64,000 nucleotides of DNA from Bathynomus jamesi (Eukaryota; Arthropoda; Malacostraca; Isopoda; Cirolanidae), in contig JAJOZX010001572.1 in assembly GCA_023014485.1 (NCBI GenBank), forward strand, positions 174,001 through 238,000, given 5' to 3'. Shown here piece by piece: positions 57,001 to 64,000 of the stretch; within the stretch, counting starts at the first letter, position 1; the number at the start of each line of letters is the position of its first letter. Position numbers and translations under genes: made by a program. Below the pieces are notes generated by a model. That model was given only the letters and a program-made list of their open reading frames with translations, was not told where the DNA came from and searched no databases.

Positions 57001-58857
57001 TTTTAGAAATTTCTAATTTTTAGATACTTTTCGAACTAAAGAACCAAGTTGTAAATTATAGCTCGTGTTGGACTAGCACGTGTTTTCATTAATCTGTAGT
57101 AGTAATTTTTCGATAACATGAGTCGGAAGTTGTGTAAAATAAGATATTTTGGTCATATTGCTTGTTTACTAAAATTTGACATTTGAACTATTAATTCGAT
57201 TAGTTTCCATACAATGTATCTACTTTGAGTAAGAACTGTATATGTTCAGAACTAGAGATTGATTAGATTACTTCCAATGGCTTGTAGCTTAAGTTGCATT
57301 TACACAATTTTGGTCATGTGTTGGCTCGTAGTGGAACTAGTGTTAAACTTTGAGGCAATGGATATAATTTCACTGAAATCATCAGTCCAAAATGACTTAA
57401 AATGATAAATGGAAGGTCATAGGTCAATGAGACTTCATTTGAGAGTAATCGGCTCAGTCCATTTGTATGTTAATTTCGATATAATTATAAGCCAAACAAT
57501 CGTATCTTGGATATTTTAGTGAAATCTTTAAACTACTTGGAAAATAATCTTGTAAGAATTGGAAACTTGACCTGGGATTCTCTAGTAAAATAAACTAAAA
57601 TGCAAGTTCTGACACATGGTGGTCGATATCTGTATTATAACTTCGAGAAAGTTTGACTATGTTACAGCAGCCTAGCCGAATGGATTTTGAGAGCCGACCG
57701 AAGATTAAGGCGAACTATTTTAGCAAAAGTTTGCGACAAAATAAATTCTAAGTAAAATATATGAAATATATGATCTGTCATTATAGATTTTGCCCTCGAT
57801 AGTTGATGTAAAATTTTTAAATGAGTTGCGTATTTTTATTGCTTTTTTTTTTTTAAACCCAACATTGAAAGTTTTTTCGCCATTTAGGCTTTGGTTTTAA
57901 TTTGGTTTTTGGCTTAATTCTTATTTAATATTGGGATGCTCAGGAAGAAAGTAGTCTTAAGTTGTATTATACGAAGTAAATCGTATCGATTTAATCTACT
58001 TTTCAGTGTGTTTGCATTTTCTCAAAAATCATGCTCTACATACTAAAAATTTGAAGGCGACGTGTGTGTATGGGTTGTTTAGAAGTAAAGCATTTCAAAG
58101 CATTACTGTGCTAGTCTAATTTCTATGAATATTTGAGTGTAAAACTTGTGCTCAAATTCGGCCGGCTCGCTTGTCTTCATTTTCTCATTATTGGTTCTCA
58201 AGTTACAGTAATTGGCACGACTGAGGTGGAATACCCCGTTCAAAGAAAAAGGTTGTTGATATCCGACGAATAGGTGCATTTCCAACTATAATTTTTAATT
58301 TAAGACTTAAATATTAAAGCTTCATAGTGGCTTGCTTCAAATTTTTAGTAGTTTCTGGAAATATTAAGTAATCGAACAAGGCAAATGGTAAAGTAACAGC
58401 CAGGAAGCTCATTTCCTCGCAATGGGGGAGAATGTGCCCCCAAAGGTCACCTTTAGCCGTAGTAATAGAGTAAGTAACCCATTCAACCCAGTAGGTGGGA
58501 GCAAACCAGAGCCTCACCGCTCAGGGTCCGTCACCGTAATTACTAAGCTACCGGGCGCTCGAACGGACTTGAATTTTTTCTTTAATTTTCCACATTACTT
58601 AGATTGATATTTGCTCTTACAAAGTTAATTTATTTTGATGCAGCGTCAAATCTGGTACATCTTTTAAAAGTACTATGGAAACTAGATCCACTTCCCAGAA
58701 TCGAAACGAATATGGCGTTGTTTTAAGCGTACAAGAATTGGACCGCACAGCCGCGTGGCTCACTACGCATCATCATACGGGTATGAAACTACATCGCCAA
58801 ACTTCTGCAGGAAAAGTAAAGGTTCAAAGAAATATTTTGTTTGCTTTGCAATGGTGA
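29974..58857 (+). CDS. Divergent SLC17-type major facilitator transporter, 13 coding exons
   Basis: Coding exons: 29974-30004, 33372-33589, 41277-41371, 41476-41605, 41926-42010, 49131-49276, 49422-49565, 50642-50771, 51436-51677, 55458-55590, 55908-56024, 56589-56736, 58644-58857. All introns are GT-AG and all phases close, giving 610 residues without a stop. TM1 is in exon 2. The TM4 motif [17 protein letters not shown] fits the SLC17 RVLQG..QG..YPS region. TSSAVWACI (exon 7) matches TSxPVWA before TM7. [18 protein letters not shown] (exon 9) matches NHLDIAPRYA..LMG. The family moves organic anions or phosphate across plasma, lysosomal or vesicle membranes; substrate here is unknown. Usual TM1 (RVNLSVAI) and APPLERS motifs are poorly kept, so it is divergent. 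The last exon could instead splice at 58784. Confidence 0.75.
30334..30504. repeat. Foldback MITE of the TTAACCTAACC family (intron 1)
   Basis: ATGTTGATGACGTAGCTTC and GAAGCTACGTCGTCAACAT close a 171-bp palindrome. The inner arms carry GTACGCCCTTGACGATTG and TTAACCTAACCAATC. It shares its core with the elements at 3289, 5346 and 20102. No clear target duplication. Confidence 0.75.
30505..32120. other. Intron 1 sequence without firm features
   Basis: Contains (AC)n at 30644-30661 and a GTTGTAAGTCCTCTCC at about 30857 like the SINE tail. Otherwise no coding or bounded element. Confidence 0.35.
32125..32580 (+). mobile_element. Tc1/mariner-superfamily relic with transposase C terminus (intron 1)
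   Basis: Imperfect ends TAGAGGGTGATTCATAAAT and ATTTATGAATCACACTGTA. Plus frames (with shifts) give [17 protein letters not shown] text, then [19 protein letters not shown] and [10 protein letters not shown]. This is the C-terminal region of IS630/mariner-like transposases that carry SPDLNP..YLWG. Only the last third of a transposase remains. Confidence 0.65.
32581..33371. other. Intron 1, 3' part
   Basis: A 98-codon open frame (32745-33041) shows no motif and no splice support. Nothing else found. Confidence 0.3.
33372..33589 (+). CDS. Transporter exon 2 (TM1 and first lumenal loop)
   Basis: Acceptor TCTCCTTCAG, donor [29 protein letters not shown] is TM1. The polar loop with NGNIEREIN and potential glycosylation sites matches the long TM1-TM2 loop of SLC17 proteins. 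Confidence 0.7.
34571..36186 (-). mobile_element. Merlin element inserted in T2, itself split by hAT element B
   Basis: Ends are GGTAATTTTTTACTATCAGT and ACTGATAGTAAAAAATTACC (inverted repeat about 28 bp), with target duplication CAACCTTG at 34563-34570 and 36187-36194. Minus frame 35921-35712 encodes [19 protein letters not shown], then [15 protein letters not shown], an N-terminal Merlin/IS1595-like segment with a Cys-rich ribbon. Excision rejoins the T2 reading frames on either side. Confidence 0.75.
34929..35659 (+). mobile_element. hAT element B (CAGAGCTGGGCA family) with C-terminal dimerisation exon
   Basis: Ends are CAGAGCTGGGCAGTATTTAA and ATTTATTGCCCAGCTCTG, with duplication TATATACC at 34921-34928 and 35660-35667. 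The plus frame about 35168-35329 encodes [19 protein letters not shown] then [14 protein letters not shown], the hAT C-terminal dimerisation signature, ending at a premature stop. Same termini as elements A and C, but they retain the opposite (N-terminal) end of the transposase. Confidence 0.85.
37621..38481 (-). mobile_element. hAT element C with BED zinc-finger exon, inserted in T2
   Basis: Ends are CAGAGCTGGGCAATAAATAC and TACTGCCCAGCTCTG, with duplication AGTGCTGC at 37613-37620 and 38482-38489. The minus frame gives [50 protein letters not shown]. This is a BED finger (Cys-x2-Cys, His) ending at a CTGAAG|GTAAGT donor, so it is the first exon of the parent transposase. Everything downstream is deleted. 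Confidence 0.85.
39591..40080. other. Intron 2, AT-rich, nothing recognised
   Basis: Short repeats of ATATAT near 39770 and no open frame of note. Confidence 0.3.
40085..40560 (-). pseudogene. Tc1-like transposase relic in intron 2
   Basis: Minus frames, with shifts, give [20 protein letters not shown], then [21 protein letters not shown] and [16 protein letters not shown]. This follows the order MMVWG.FS....G.L..VKGT, Y..IL...L, FQHDNAP, WPAQSPDLNPIEHLWD of Tc1 transposases. The middle Asp of the QHDNAP motif is lost. Terminal repeats not identified. Confidence 0.65.
41277..41371 (+). CDS. Transporter exon 3 (TM2)
   Basis: Acceptor CAAATAG, donor CATAG|GTAATG. The frame [20 protein letters not shown] then [12 protein letters not shown] fits the region W..xxxG.ILGSFFYGYxVTQ of SLC17. 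Phase 0 in, phase 2 out. Confidence 0.65.
41476..41605 (+). CDS. Transporter exon 4 (TM3-TM4)
   Basis: [20 protein letters not shown] is TM3 and [13 protein letters not shown] opens TM4 with the conserved Arg and Gln-Gly. Clean TTCCAG acceptor and CAA|GTAATC donor. Confidence 0.8.
41926..42010 (+). CDS. Transporter exon 5 (TM4-TM5)
   Basis: [20 protein letters not shown] aligns with the SLC17 stretch G.TYPSMHAMW..WAPPLERS; the charged ED.ES is all that is left of PPLERS. Ends in TM5 (LPYFFIFL), phase 1. Confidence 0.65.
42011..42519. other. Start of intron 5, with poly-T
   Basis: A T23 run at about 42298-42321 precedes GGAAGGAGGGGGCCAAGG. No bounded element was identified. Confidence 0.3.
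42520..42606 (-). repeat. tRNA-derived SINE, minus strand, with poly-A
   Basis: Minus strand reads ACACTGGTAACAGTAGCC (A-box-like) then GGAGTTCGAATCCCAACG (B box) and ends in an A-run (T-run at 42508-42522 on plus). Spacing of the boxes fits a tRNA head. Confidence 0.55.
42607..43960. other. Intron 5, nothing firm
   Basis: AT-rich with a C10 run at about 42960. GGCCCTTGGCCCAATAGC at 43799 echoes the GGCCAAGGGCCAG at 42334 in inverse orientation, which might mark an old inverted repeat. Confidence 0.3.
44024..44086 (+). promoter_or_regulatory. Heat-shock element + TATA box + Inr promoter of T1 copy 2
   Basis: GAA at 44030, TGC at 44035, GAA at 44040 and TTC at 44045, preceded by CTC at 44025, form a 5-bp-periodic nTTCn/nGAAn array with three perfect modules. 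TATATAAA is at 44054-44061 and TCAGT at 44082-44086, 28 bp downstream. The layout is the same as at T1 copy 1 although the surrounding DNA differs. Confidence 0.6.
44320..46095 (+). pseudogene. T1 family copy 2, decayed, inside transporter intron 5
   Basis: Same domain order as copy 1: [63 protein letters not shown]. After a frameshift and possibly an intron ending CTTGCAG (44848) come [93 protein letters not shown] and [16 protein letters not shown]. It has an in-frame TAG at 44385 and at least four frameshifts. Divergence from copy 1 is far greater than between recent copies, so the family is old here. An AATAAA at 46195 could be its polyadenylation signal. Lies in the same sense as the transporter. 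Confidence 0.7.
46096..46830. other. Intron 5 after T1 copy 2
   Basis: Contains AATAAA (46195) and a C17-like run at about 46340. No gene or bounded repeat. Confidence 0.35.
46840..48760 (-). mobile_element. LINE C, minus-strand reverse transcriptase, decayed, with nested hAT
   Basis: Minus frames give [10 protein letters not shown] then [16 protein letters not shown] (48230-48060), the RT palm entry. Beyond the hAT insertion come [11 protein letters not shown] (47425-47387), the intact catalytic YADD, then KVNVNKC. Upstream frames (48731-48513) resemble the linker before RT. Stops and shifts throughout. Confidence 0.7.
47488..48027. mobile_element. hAT MITE nested in LINE C
   Basis: Ends are CAGTGGTGTAGTGCT and AGCACTACACCACTG, with duplication AACACAAG at 47480-47487 and 48028-48035. 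Interior GGAACGGCGTTCCCT is repeated. No coding. Confidence 0.85.
49131..49276 (+). CDS. Transporter exon 6 (TM5-TM6)
   Basis: Acceptor [29 protein letters not shown] then [20 protein letters not shown] matches the G..LS.P..G......GW...FY.FG..G region. Donor AAA|GTAAGC. Confidence 0.8.
49422..49565 (+). CDS. Transporter exon 7 (central loop, TM7)
   Basis: [20 protein letters not shown] is the family signature PW...LTS.PVWA. It is followed by TM7 ([16 protein letters not shown]) and a short loop ending KLNQSEL. Confidence 0.85.
49655..49851 (-). repeat. 5S-headed SINE copy 2 (intron 7)
   Basis: The minus strand reads GGCTACGTCGTGATCACG, then GATCAGCGATGTTAAACGA and CAGTAGTTGGATGGGGAACC (5S internal control region), then CAGATCCCACGTAAAGCTG (shared tail). 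Full length, diverged from copy 1. Confidence 0.75.
50642..50771 (+). CDS. Transporter exon 8 (TM8)
   Basis: [20 protein letters not shown] spans TM8. [19 protein letters not shown] matches the basic cytoplasmic loop (ADFLR.R..LSTT..RK.F) before TM9. Confidence 0.75.
50789..50905 (+). repeat. tRNA-derived SINE (intron 8)
   Basis: GCGCCCGTAGTTCAGTGGGT is a tRNA-like start with A box. GTAGAGGATTCTACTCCCAA holds a worn B box. Not a tRNA gene, because no cloverleaf closes. Confidence 0.5.
51436..51677 (+). CDS. Transporter exon 9 (TM9-TM11)
   Basis: Three hydrophobic segments: [53 protein letters not shown], with LNLHDLGP between them as the HLDIAP signature. Donor CAG|GTAAGC. Confidence 0.85.
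52732..53994 (+). mobile_element. mariner element nested in LINE D
   Basis: Inverted ends TCAGGTCATCCCATAAGTAA and TTACTTATGGGATGACCTGA are flanked by TA (52730-52731 and 53995-53996). It is 1263 bp, the size of a complete mariner. Confidence 0.9.
52912..53925 (+). pseudogene. mariner transposase, DD34D type, broken
   Basis: ATG at 52912 ([13 protein letters not shown]) is followed by an in-frame TAA about 52949. Beyond it are the helix-turn-helix region ([23 protein letters not shown]), [10 protein letters not shown] (first Asp), [10 protein letters not shown] (second Asp) and [15 protein letters not shown] (third Asp). The end is [14 protein letters not shown] with stop at 53923-53925. Frameshifts near 53330, 53598 and 53785 separate these blocks. 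All three catalytic Asp are present, but the gene cannot be read through. The family cuts and pastes at TA. Confidence 0.9.
55258..55388 (+). repeat. 5S-headed SINE copy 3, truncated (intron 9)
   Basis: Starts inside the 5S part (TTTGGATGGGTGAGCG), then GACTCGTGGTTCGGCTCCCA and ACGTAAAGCCGCAAGTCC, the shared tail. 5' truncation is typical of SINE copies. Confidence 0.7.
55458..55590 (+). CDS. Transporter exon 10 (TM12)
   Basis: [20 protein letters not shown] plus [10 protein letters not shown] is the last membrane segment, matching W..VFLI......G...Y..F. The acceptor is the less usual ACACAAG. Confidence 0.8.
55908..56024 (+). CDS. Transporter exon 11 (C-terminal tail)
   Basis: Codes a polar stretch ([34 protein letters not shown]). 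It is accepted because phases on both sides fit and the splice sites are strong. Confidence 0.6.
56589..56736 (+). CDS. Transporter exon 12 (acidic tail)
   Basis: TATTACAG acceptor and AAGAG|GTATTT donor. Acidic cytoplasmic tail with [20 protein letters not shown]. No family motif, so it rests on phase and open frame. Confidence 0.55.
56846..56935. repeat. Single arm of the TTAACCTAACC foldback family (intron 12)
   Basis: CACGACTTAACCTAACCAAT then CGTCAAGGGTGTACAGTTTA matches one arm of the elements at 3289 and 30334. The other arm is missing. Confidence 0.6.
56936..58395. other. Intron 12, nothing recognised
   Basis: AT-rich, no open frame with motif, no bounded repeat. Confidence 0.35.
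58400..58562 (-). repeat. tRNA-derived SINE, minus strand (intron 12)
   Basis: The minus strand reads GCGCCCGGTAGCTTAGTAAT (tRNA-like 5' end and A box), then GGCTCTGGTTTGCTCCCACC (degenerate B box). The start resembles the SINE at 50789. Confidence 0.5.
58644..58857 (+). CDS. Transporter exon 13 (last, stop TGA)
   Basis: GATGCAG acceptor, phase 2. Ser/Thr-rich [18 protein letters not shown] then a basic end with stop at 58855-58857. A donor-like GGTATG at 58784 could lead to a further exon outside what I can support. Confidence 0.5.
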
Positions 58858-61800
58858 ATATTCCACTAAAAGTTTACCCAGCATTCATTTGTGAAATGCG
58901 TGCGTACCGATTAGATATCCTAATGTTCATGAGCCTCAAAGTACGCAAAATGTTACTTTTTCACGCGCACCAAATTTTCTCTAAAGAGAGCAAATACCTT
59001 AGGATGTGGTAGCAGAATGACTGATCAGAATTTTCTCAACATATGACTGAAATATTTTCTACAGTTTCCTCTGTATTGAATTTGTACGTCTGAGCTAATA
59101 ACGCATAGTCGTGTGGTGTTTATGTACAGTATATTGTTTTGTGTTCTTGCGTTTCTAAAGATTTATTTTTATCATTAAATGTAGAAGTCTTGTTCCATCA
59201 TTTTTTTACCTTATATATCAGTACAACATTGACATACTTTCTTAATGAATGAATATTTAACTGTTTTGTAAAGGCAATACGATAGTTTCACATGCTATAA
59301 ACGCAATAAGTTCTCTAACGAATCCTAGAGAATGTAATAATAGCAGTACAGAAAATTTTTCCACTATAAAAGGATTCCTACTAGTAGGATTTTTTTTTTT
59401 TTTTTTTTCGTACGTGTACCATGGAAATTAAAAAACCCTTTAAGAAACTATAATTTAATTCTAGTTTTCTTGTATGGTCGTACAATACATCGATGATGTA
59501 TATTAATGCAAAGAAAATACACAACTTCATACAATCATTTTCATATGTATATACAAAGGATACTAAATGTTTATGAACTTCAATCTGATTGGTTCTGCAA
59601 TTCTTACTTTAGCTGAGAGCAAATATTTGGTCATTTTAATATTCCTGCTACATTACAAGAATAATCTACGTGCTTAAATTAAGCCTTCTGCGATTTACCC
59701 CGAGTTGGTATTATCGATGCTAGATTTAATACAGAAACTATATACATCTTCACATGTATGAAATACTCTTGGAACACTATACTGCAAGACCTTGAGGATT
59801 AAGTACTGTATTAAATAACTGTTAAAGTATCGTTCTTCATTACCAGTGATTAAAATGTTTCAAAGTAGATAGTGTAGTTTCTTGAACAGAATGTTAGTTT
59901 TCGCGAAACGTTTTTAAAATAAGACAAACCATAACATTTGAAGGTGATTATTGTGGTTCGTATTATTGTTGGTATGGCAGAAGGTATACTATCGGCATCA
60001 TTTTTACCTTAATACTAAAACAATGTAGTGGTTTTTTAGTTACATTTGGGTTTAGGGTCTAGAATTGACTAAAATGAACTTAATTCACACGAGGTGAAAC
60101 TACCAAGTTTATTTATAGAACTTTGTGATATATATACAGTATCATCGTTTAAATAATGAGACCCACCACACATGTTGGAAACGAGCCTCAAACATAATAG
60201 CTAATTTAAACACTTTAATTATCTAGGGAATAACATGGATTCTTCGGTCGCCAGTTCATGTTCATAAACTTCAATGTGTTATGAAGTGAAAAATACAAAA
60301 TAAATTTACTGAATGGCAATTAGTCATTACTTTAGATACAAGAAATTAAATAGACCATTTGTTCACACAACATAGAGCATTACACATGCACGCATTACAC
60401 ACTGAAATATAAAGCCATAATAAGATCTAATTGGTTTAAAGTAATTTATGAAATAAACATGAAAATTATTGCCATTTTGTCACTAACTCGCACCTACTCG
60501 TATATATAATTAATATTTAAGAAGTCTTGTATACGCGGATGACCCGATTTCAGATACTAATTCGTTGGTAAGTTTGTTAGCTGTGGATGTCCATAAAACA
60601 TGAAAAAACTGCTTCCCAAGTCGAAGAACTGCATTTGTCAACGGATCCCCAACCCACTACCGACAAACCAGGTCCAGCTCATTTCGTGGGGGGGGGGAGA
60701 ACTTTTGCCTGCCGGACGTAAACGATAAGTAGAATATCTTGCATTACGCCAAGGTGACACTTGCCGTAAAAGTTATTTGGGTAACGCACTTTTATCAATT
60801 CTAATAAGAAAAGATGTCGAGCGCTTGTTTACTCCCGTTATTATAGGTTTTAAGTTTGGGTCACTATCACTTTCGACCCGCGTTCCCAGTTGAACAACGG
60901 AATCCGGTTCATAAACCCCTGCATTAAACAGTGCAAGTGGTAAAAATGAAAATTTTACACAAATTACTCTAAATGGTAAAACTTCTGTTTTCCCACGGTG
61001 CTGTTGTAAACAATGGGCTTATTTAAGTATCCAAATTTAAATAGTCTTGAAAATTTTTCATTTTTATAATGTTTGGAAAGTATTTGAATGGGGAAAACTT
61101 TTACTTCAGGAAAAAAACTAGACAGACATGAAATTTTAATTTAAGATTGTGTAGGAAGACGTTCGTGTGCTGGAATTTATTTTCTATATATTTTTCCCTT
61201 AAAATTTAGATGGAAGTTTAACCTTTCAGCAATATTATAATATACGGGTCTTTGGCACAAATGAATGTATTTAAGTTTTTCATTAGGAAGACCATAAAAT
61301 TTATTGTATACAGATTTGTCCGATATTTTGGGACAATTCCTTAGTCGATTGAATAAACGAACAAAGACCCTCTATAAATCATTTGAAGACAATCGCAATT
61401 TTAAAAAACAAGTGACTGACTTCAGTGTCTGAATACTTTCACTGCGCCAATGACAAAGAAATGTTTACTTACTGACCAGGAAAAAAAAACTACAGACTTT
61501 GAATCGAAGTACCAAAGTTTGAAAATTAATACCCTTTGTGCAATACTTCATTTTACTGTGTGGAGTGATTAAGAATTGCATCACTTCGTAGTGTACAAAG
61601 CCTATATTAAATCTATATATAATAAAAAAAAAATTATTTTGATTGTGTGACGACAGTTTTAAATCACGTGTTATACAAAACTCTTTAGTACCCAAAAATT
61701 AATGCGCGATATTTAATAATAATAATCCTATTTGTTTACATACAAATAACATAGGCCTAATGTGCCGCCAAATGTTCTGAGCAAATGGTTTAAAACTAAA

Positions 61801-63180
61801 TATTTTTTTCCTAATTAAGTTTCGCCTACAAAAAATTGATATAATCGGCAAAGTTTTCAAGCGAATTCCCACGAATTGGATTTGTAATAAATAAATATCT
61901 AAGTTAGTGTTTTCAGCTTTAGCTAACTACATTCGTTTGAATTTTGTTATGAAAGATAGCCTTCATTTAAGTAATAACTTCAGATGGGATTTTTATTTTT
62001 TTTTATCTGAAGACTGCTGGTAACTAGTGTAAAATGACCAGGATGTATAAGGGAATCAAGTTTAAAATACATTTATAACATTAAAGTTTCCACTTTTCCT
62101 CCGAACACTGATCGGGAACATTTTTGAAGATCAAATTCTGAGAATTTTTAGATTTTTCAAAACTTGTAAACTGATCGAACTTGGTATGGGTGATCTGTAT
62201 CGATGGCCGAGTCAGTTTTGTTCAAGGGAACTAACTGGCTATCTTGATGTGTCCGTCATCGACTAATTCTGGAGTAAGGCTGTCGTCCTACAGCAAACTG
62301 CTGAAGGGGAACTCACTCGCTGTGTTTGGTCATTTAGAATGGTGTTATAAAATGACCAGTGATGTTGGAAGTGTATGTAATGGAATAATTATCACTGTAT
62401 TTACGTGTATACAAAATTGTACGAAAGCCTTTCTTGAATTCATAAATTTGTGCATAATGCATTCTAGCTGTAATGCTTAAATATTCTTGCGCAAGTTATT
62501 TACTATCATCATACACTATTTCTTATTGTATTGAAAATAAAGTTGAACAGTTTAATCCCTGTAATGCAACATTTACAGTGTATGCTGACTTAGCGTTTAG
62601 AACCCATGCATGAACTTTTTTAATGTAAAGTAGTTGTATACTTTGACTTCTTTGAATCATAATAGTTTTTTAGTACAAATTCAAACTACTTTGGATGAAG
62701 TCCATGTAATTTAACTTCACACAAGTGTCTTGAACTGGTAGTCAGTATATTTTTTAGTTTATGGAGAGTAAGCTTACTTTGGAGAACAAGCTACGTCAAT
62801 TCTATCTTGTATGTGGATTAACTGTGCATTCATTATAAATCATATATAATGAGTGTCATTTAAACTTTAAACATAGAAAAGCTTAACCAGAACCACCAGG
62901 TTTTGGAATCTGGTTGTTGACTGATGATAGGATTTTCATTACAGCCTGAATTACTACGCATTCATGCTCTAGCCGTGTCGTGTACAGTAGAATAAAATTA
63001 CTTCATACCATAAAAAATTAACTAAAATGATCATGTAGTCGTCGTCTACAATCTGTAGGCGGTAGCCGGACGGGATGCCGAATGCACTTTCGCCGAAAGT
63101 CAGGAAGCCGAAAGGACTAGATATATGGATAAACTATTGGTTTTGACAAACCAACAGAGAGGTGATAAGCTATTCGTTTT
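58858..63180. other. 3' flank of the transporter gene, no supported gene
   Basis: About 4.3 kb of AT-rich DNA. An ATTAAA at about 59175 could serve polyadenylation. A palindrome GAATCCTACTAGTAGGATT-like motif and T20 run are at 59370-59408. Short frames up to 78 codons show no motif. GCCGAAAG repeats around 63079-63117 may be an eroded end of the MULE. Confidence 0.35.
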
Positions 63181-63200
63181 CATAAACCCTTCACAGTACC

Positions 63201-64000
63201 ATGGAATTCGTTAAAACGGTAAGAGGTGGCAGGAAGCTGCTGCTTAATGGTTTCGCATACGTTGTGGATAAAAAAATTAATGCAACCATAAATGATATTA
63301 AGCAGGGTACTGCTTCGGATCATTCACACCCTCCTGATGGTGCTCGTAATTGTGCTTTAAAAGTTATGGAGATGAAAAATCGAGCCTAGCATTCCGAAGA
63401 GGTAACAGTGTTGTTAACAATACCACAGTAGATTTACCCCTAAGTGTCGCTGGAGCCCTACCTAAGAAGGAATCACTTGGACGAAAGGTAAGGCGAGCAA
63501 GAAGTGTATGTGCACATGAAGATTTAAGCGTGACAACGAGAGGGGAAAATTTCCGACTGTATGAAAGTAACGATGTTATCTTATCGACAGAAAAGAATTT
63601 GGAAGTTTTAGCCAAAAAACAGATGGTTTTGCGACGGTACTTTTGATTCTCCCCCCCCCCCCGTTGGAAAACAACTGTATACTATACATGCAATCATTTC
63701 CGATAGTAAAACTTTACCATTAGTGTACTGCAGTGCGAACAAGGACGAAAGAACGTATGACGAAATATTTCAGTTTTTGAAAGATAGACGAGTTCTGAAT
63801 CCAACTTCGATAACAGTCGACTTTGAGAGCAACGATAAATAGCATCAAAAAGAACTTCCCAAACGCATCAATTTATGGTTTTCTTCCATTTTGGCCAGTG
63901 TCTATGGCGTAATATTCAGTCCCGTGGATTGCAACAATGGTATATCCAGCCTGACAATGCGCTTTTCATTAAGCAGTTACAAGCTCTTCCCTTCGTCCCA
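63201..64000 (+). pseudogene. FLYWCH/MULE-type transposase, broken and cut by the window edge
   Basis: The first frame gives EFVKTVRGGRKLLLNGFAYV then DHSHPPDGARNCALKVMEMK, a FLYWCH zinc finger whose central W-C...C block is deleted between INATI and NDIKQG. After a shift come ALPKKESLGRKVRRARS and RGENFRLYESND. Then come LYTIHAIISDSKTLPLVYCS, KDERTYDEIFQFLKD, PTSITVDFES and, in another frame, FHFGQCLWRNIQSRGLQQ, which is the MULE transposase core (Asp of VDFE, then H..QCLWR). At least three shifts and one stop. The window ends before the remainder. Confidence 0.75.

Overview
The window looks like eukaryotic, AT-rich, intron-bearing animal DNA, most likely from an arthropod. A crustacean is possible but cannot be proved from sequence alone. 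Supporting points are TATA boxes with a TCAGT initiator 28-30 bp downstream, BEL/Pao, Merlin, mariner, Tc1 and hAT elements, 5S- and tRNA-headed SINEs, and GT-AG introns of 0.1-8 kb. There are no operons, bacterial genes or CRISPR arrays. I recognise one host gene; almost everything else is layered transposable elements.

Host gene: a 13-exon plus-strand gene from 29974 to 58857 encodes a predicted 610-residue, 12-pass major-facilitator transporter of the SLC17 (phosphate/sialin/vesicular transporter) type, but divergent. Every intron phase closes exactly. Exon 1 ([11 protein letters not shown]) joins TM1 at 33372, TM2-TM4 are at 41277-42010, TM5-6 at 49131, and TM7 to the tail at 49422-58857. 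Its introns hold most of the transposons in the right half.

Left flank (1-29.9 kb): (i) copy 1 of an unnamed multi-copy gene family (here T1), minus strand, 100-2053, two exons, one frameshift, with a heat-shock-element/TATA/Inr promoter at 2369-2466. (ii) A CR1-like LINE (about 3000-5272) split by a Merlin-type foldback element and a Merlin element, both with 8-bp target duplications. (iii) A second LINE with a hAT inside a hAT (6050-7460), then three further hAT elements. (iv) Two near-perfect hairpins (9935-10222). (v) An 8.9-kb hAT (10498-19354) split by an 8-kb BEL/Pao retrotransposon (10952-18916). That element's gag and catalytic RT region is replaced by three minisatellite arrays and repeated scraps of its own integrase. 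(vi) A Merlin element with a transposase C-terminal remnant (20102-20706), several hAT MITEs, 5S- and tRNA-headed SINEs and a foldback repeat.

Inside the transporter introns: intron 2 holds a decayed second unnamed transposase-like gene (T2, 34330-39590, minus). T2 is split by a Merlin element, which is itself split by a hAT, and by a second hAT, and a Tc1-like relic lies nearby. Intron 5 holds T1 copy 2 with its own HSE/TATA/Inr promoter, plus a LINE with a nested hAT. Intron 9 holds a hAT containing a LINE containing a mariner. The right edge (63201-64000) is a broken FLYWCH/MULE transposase running off the window.

The most promising new biology is the T1 family: no family name I know, a novel cysteine-rich architecture, and heat-shock-type promoters in front of two diverged copies. 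The minisatellite-bearing BEL element and the modular 5S/tRNA SINE family come next.
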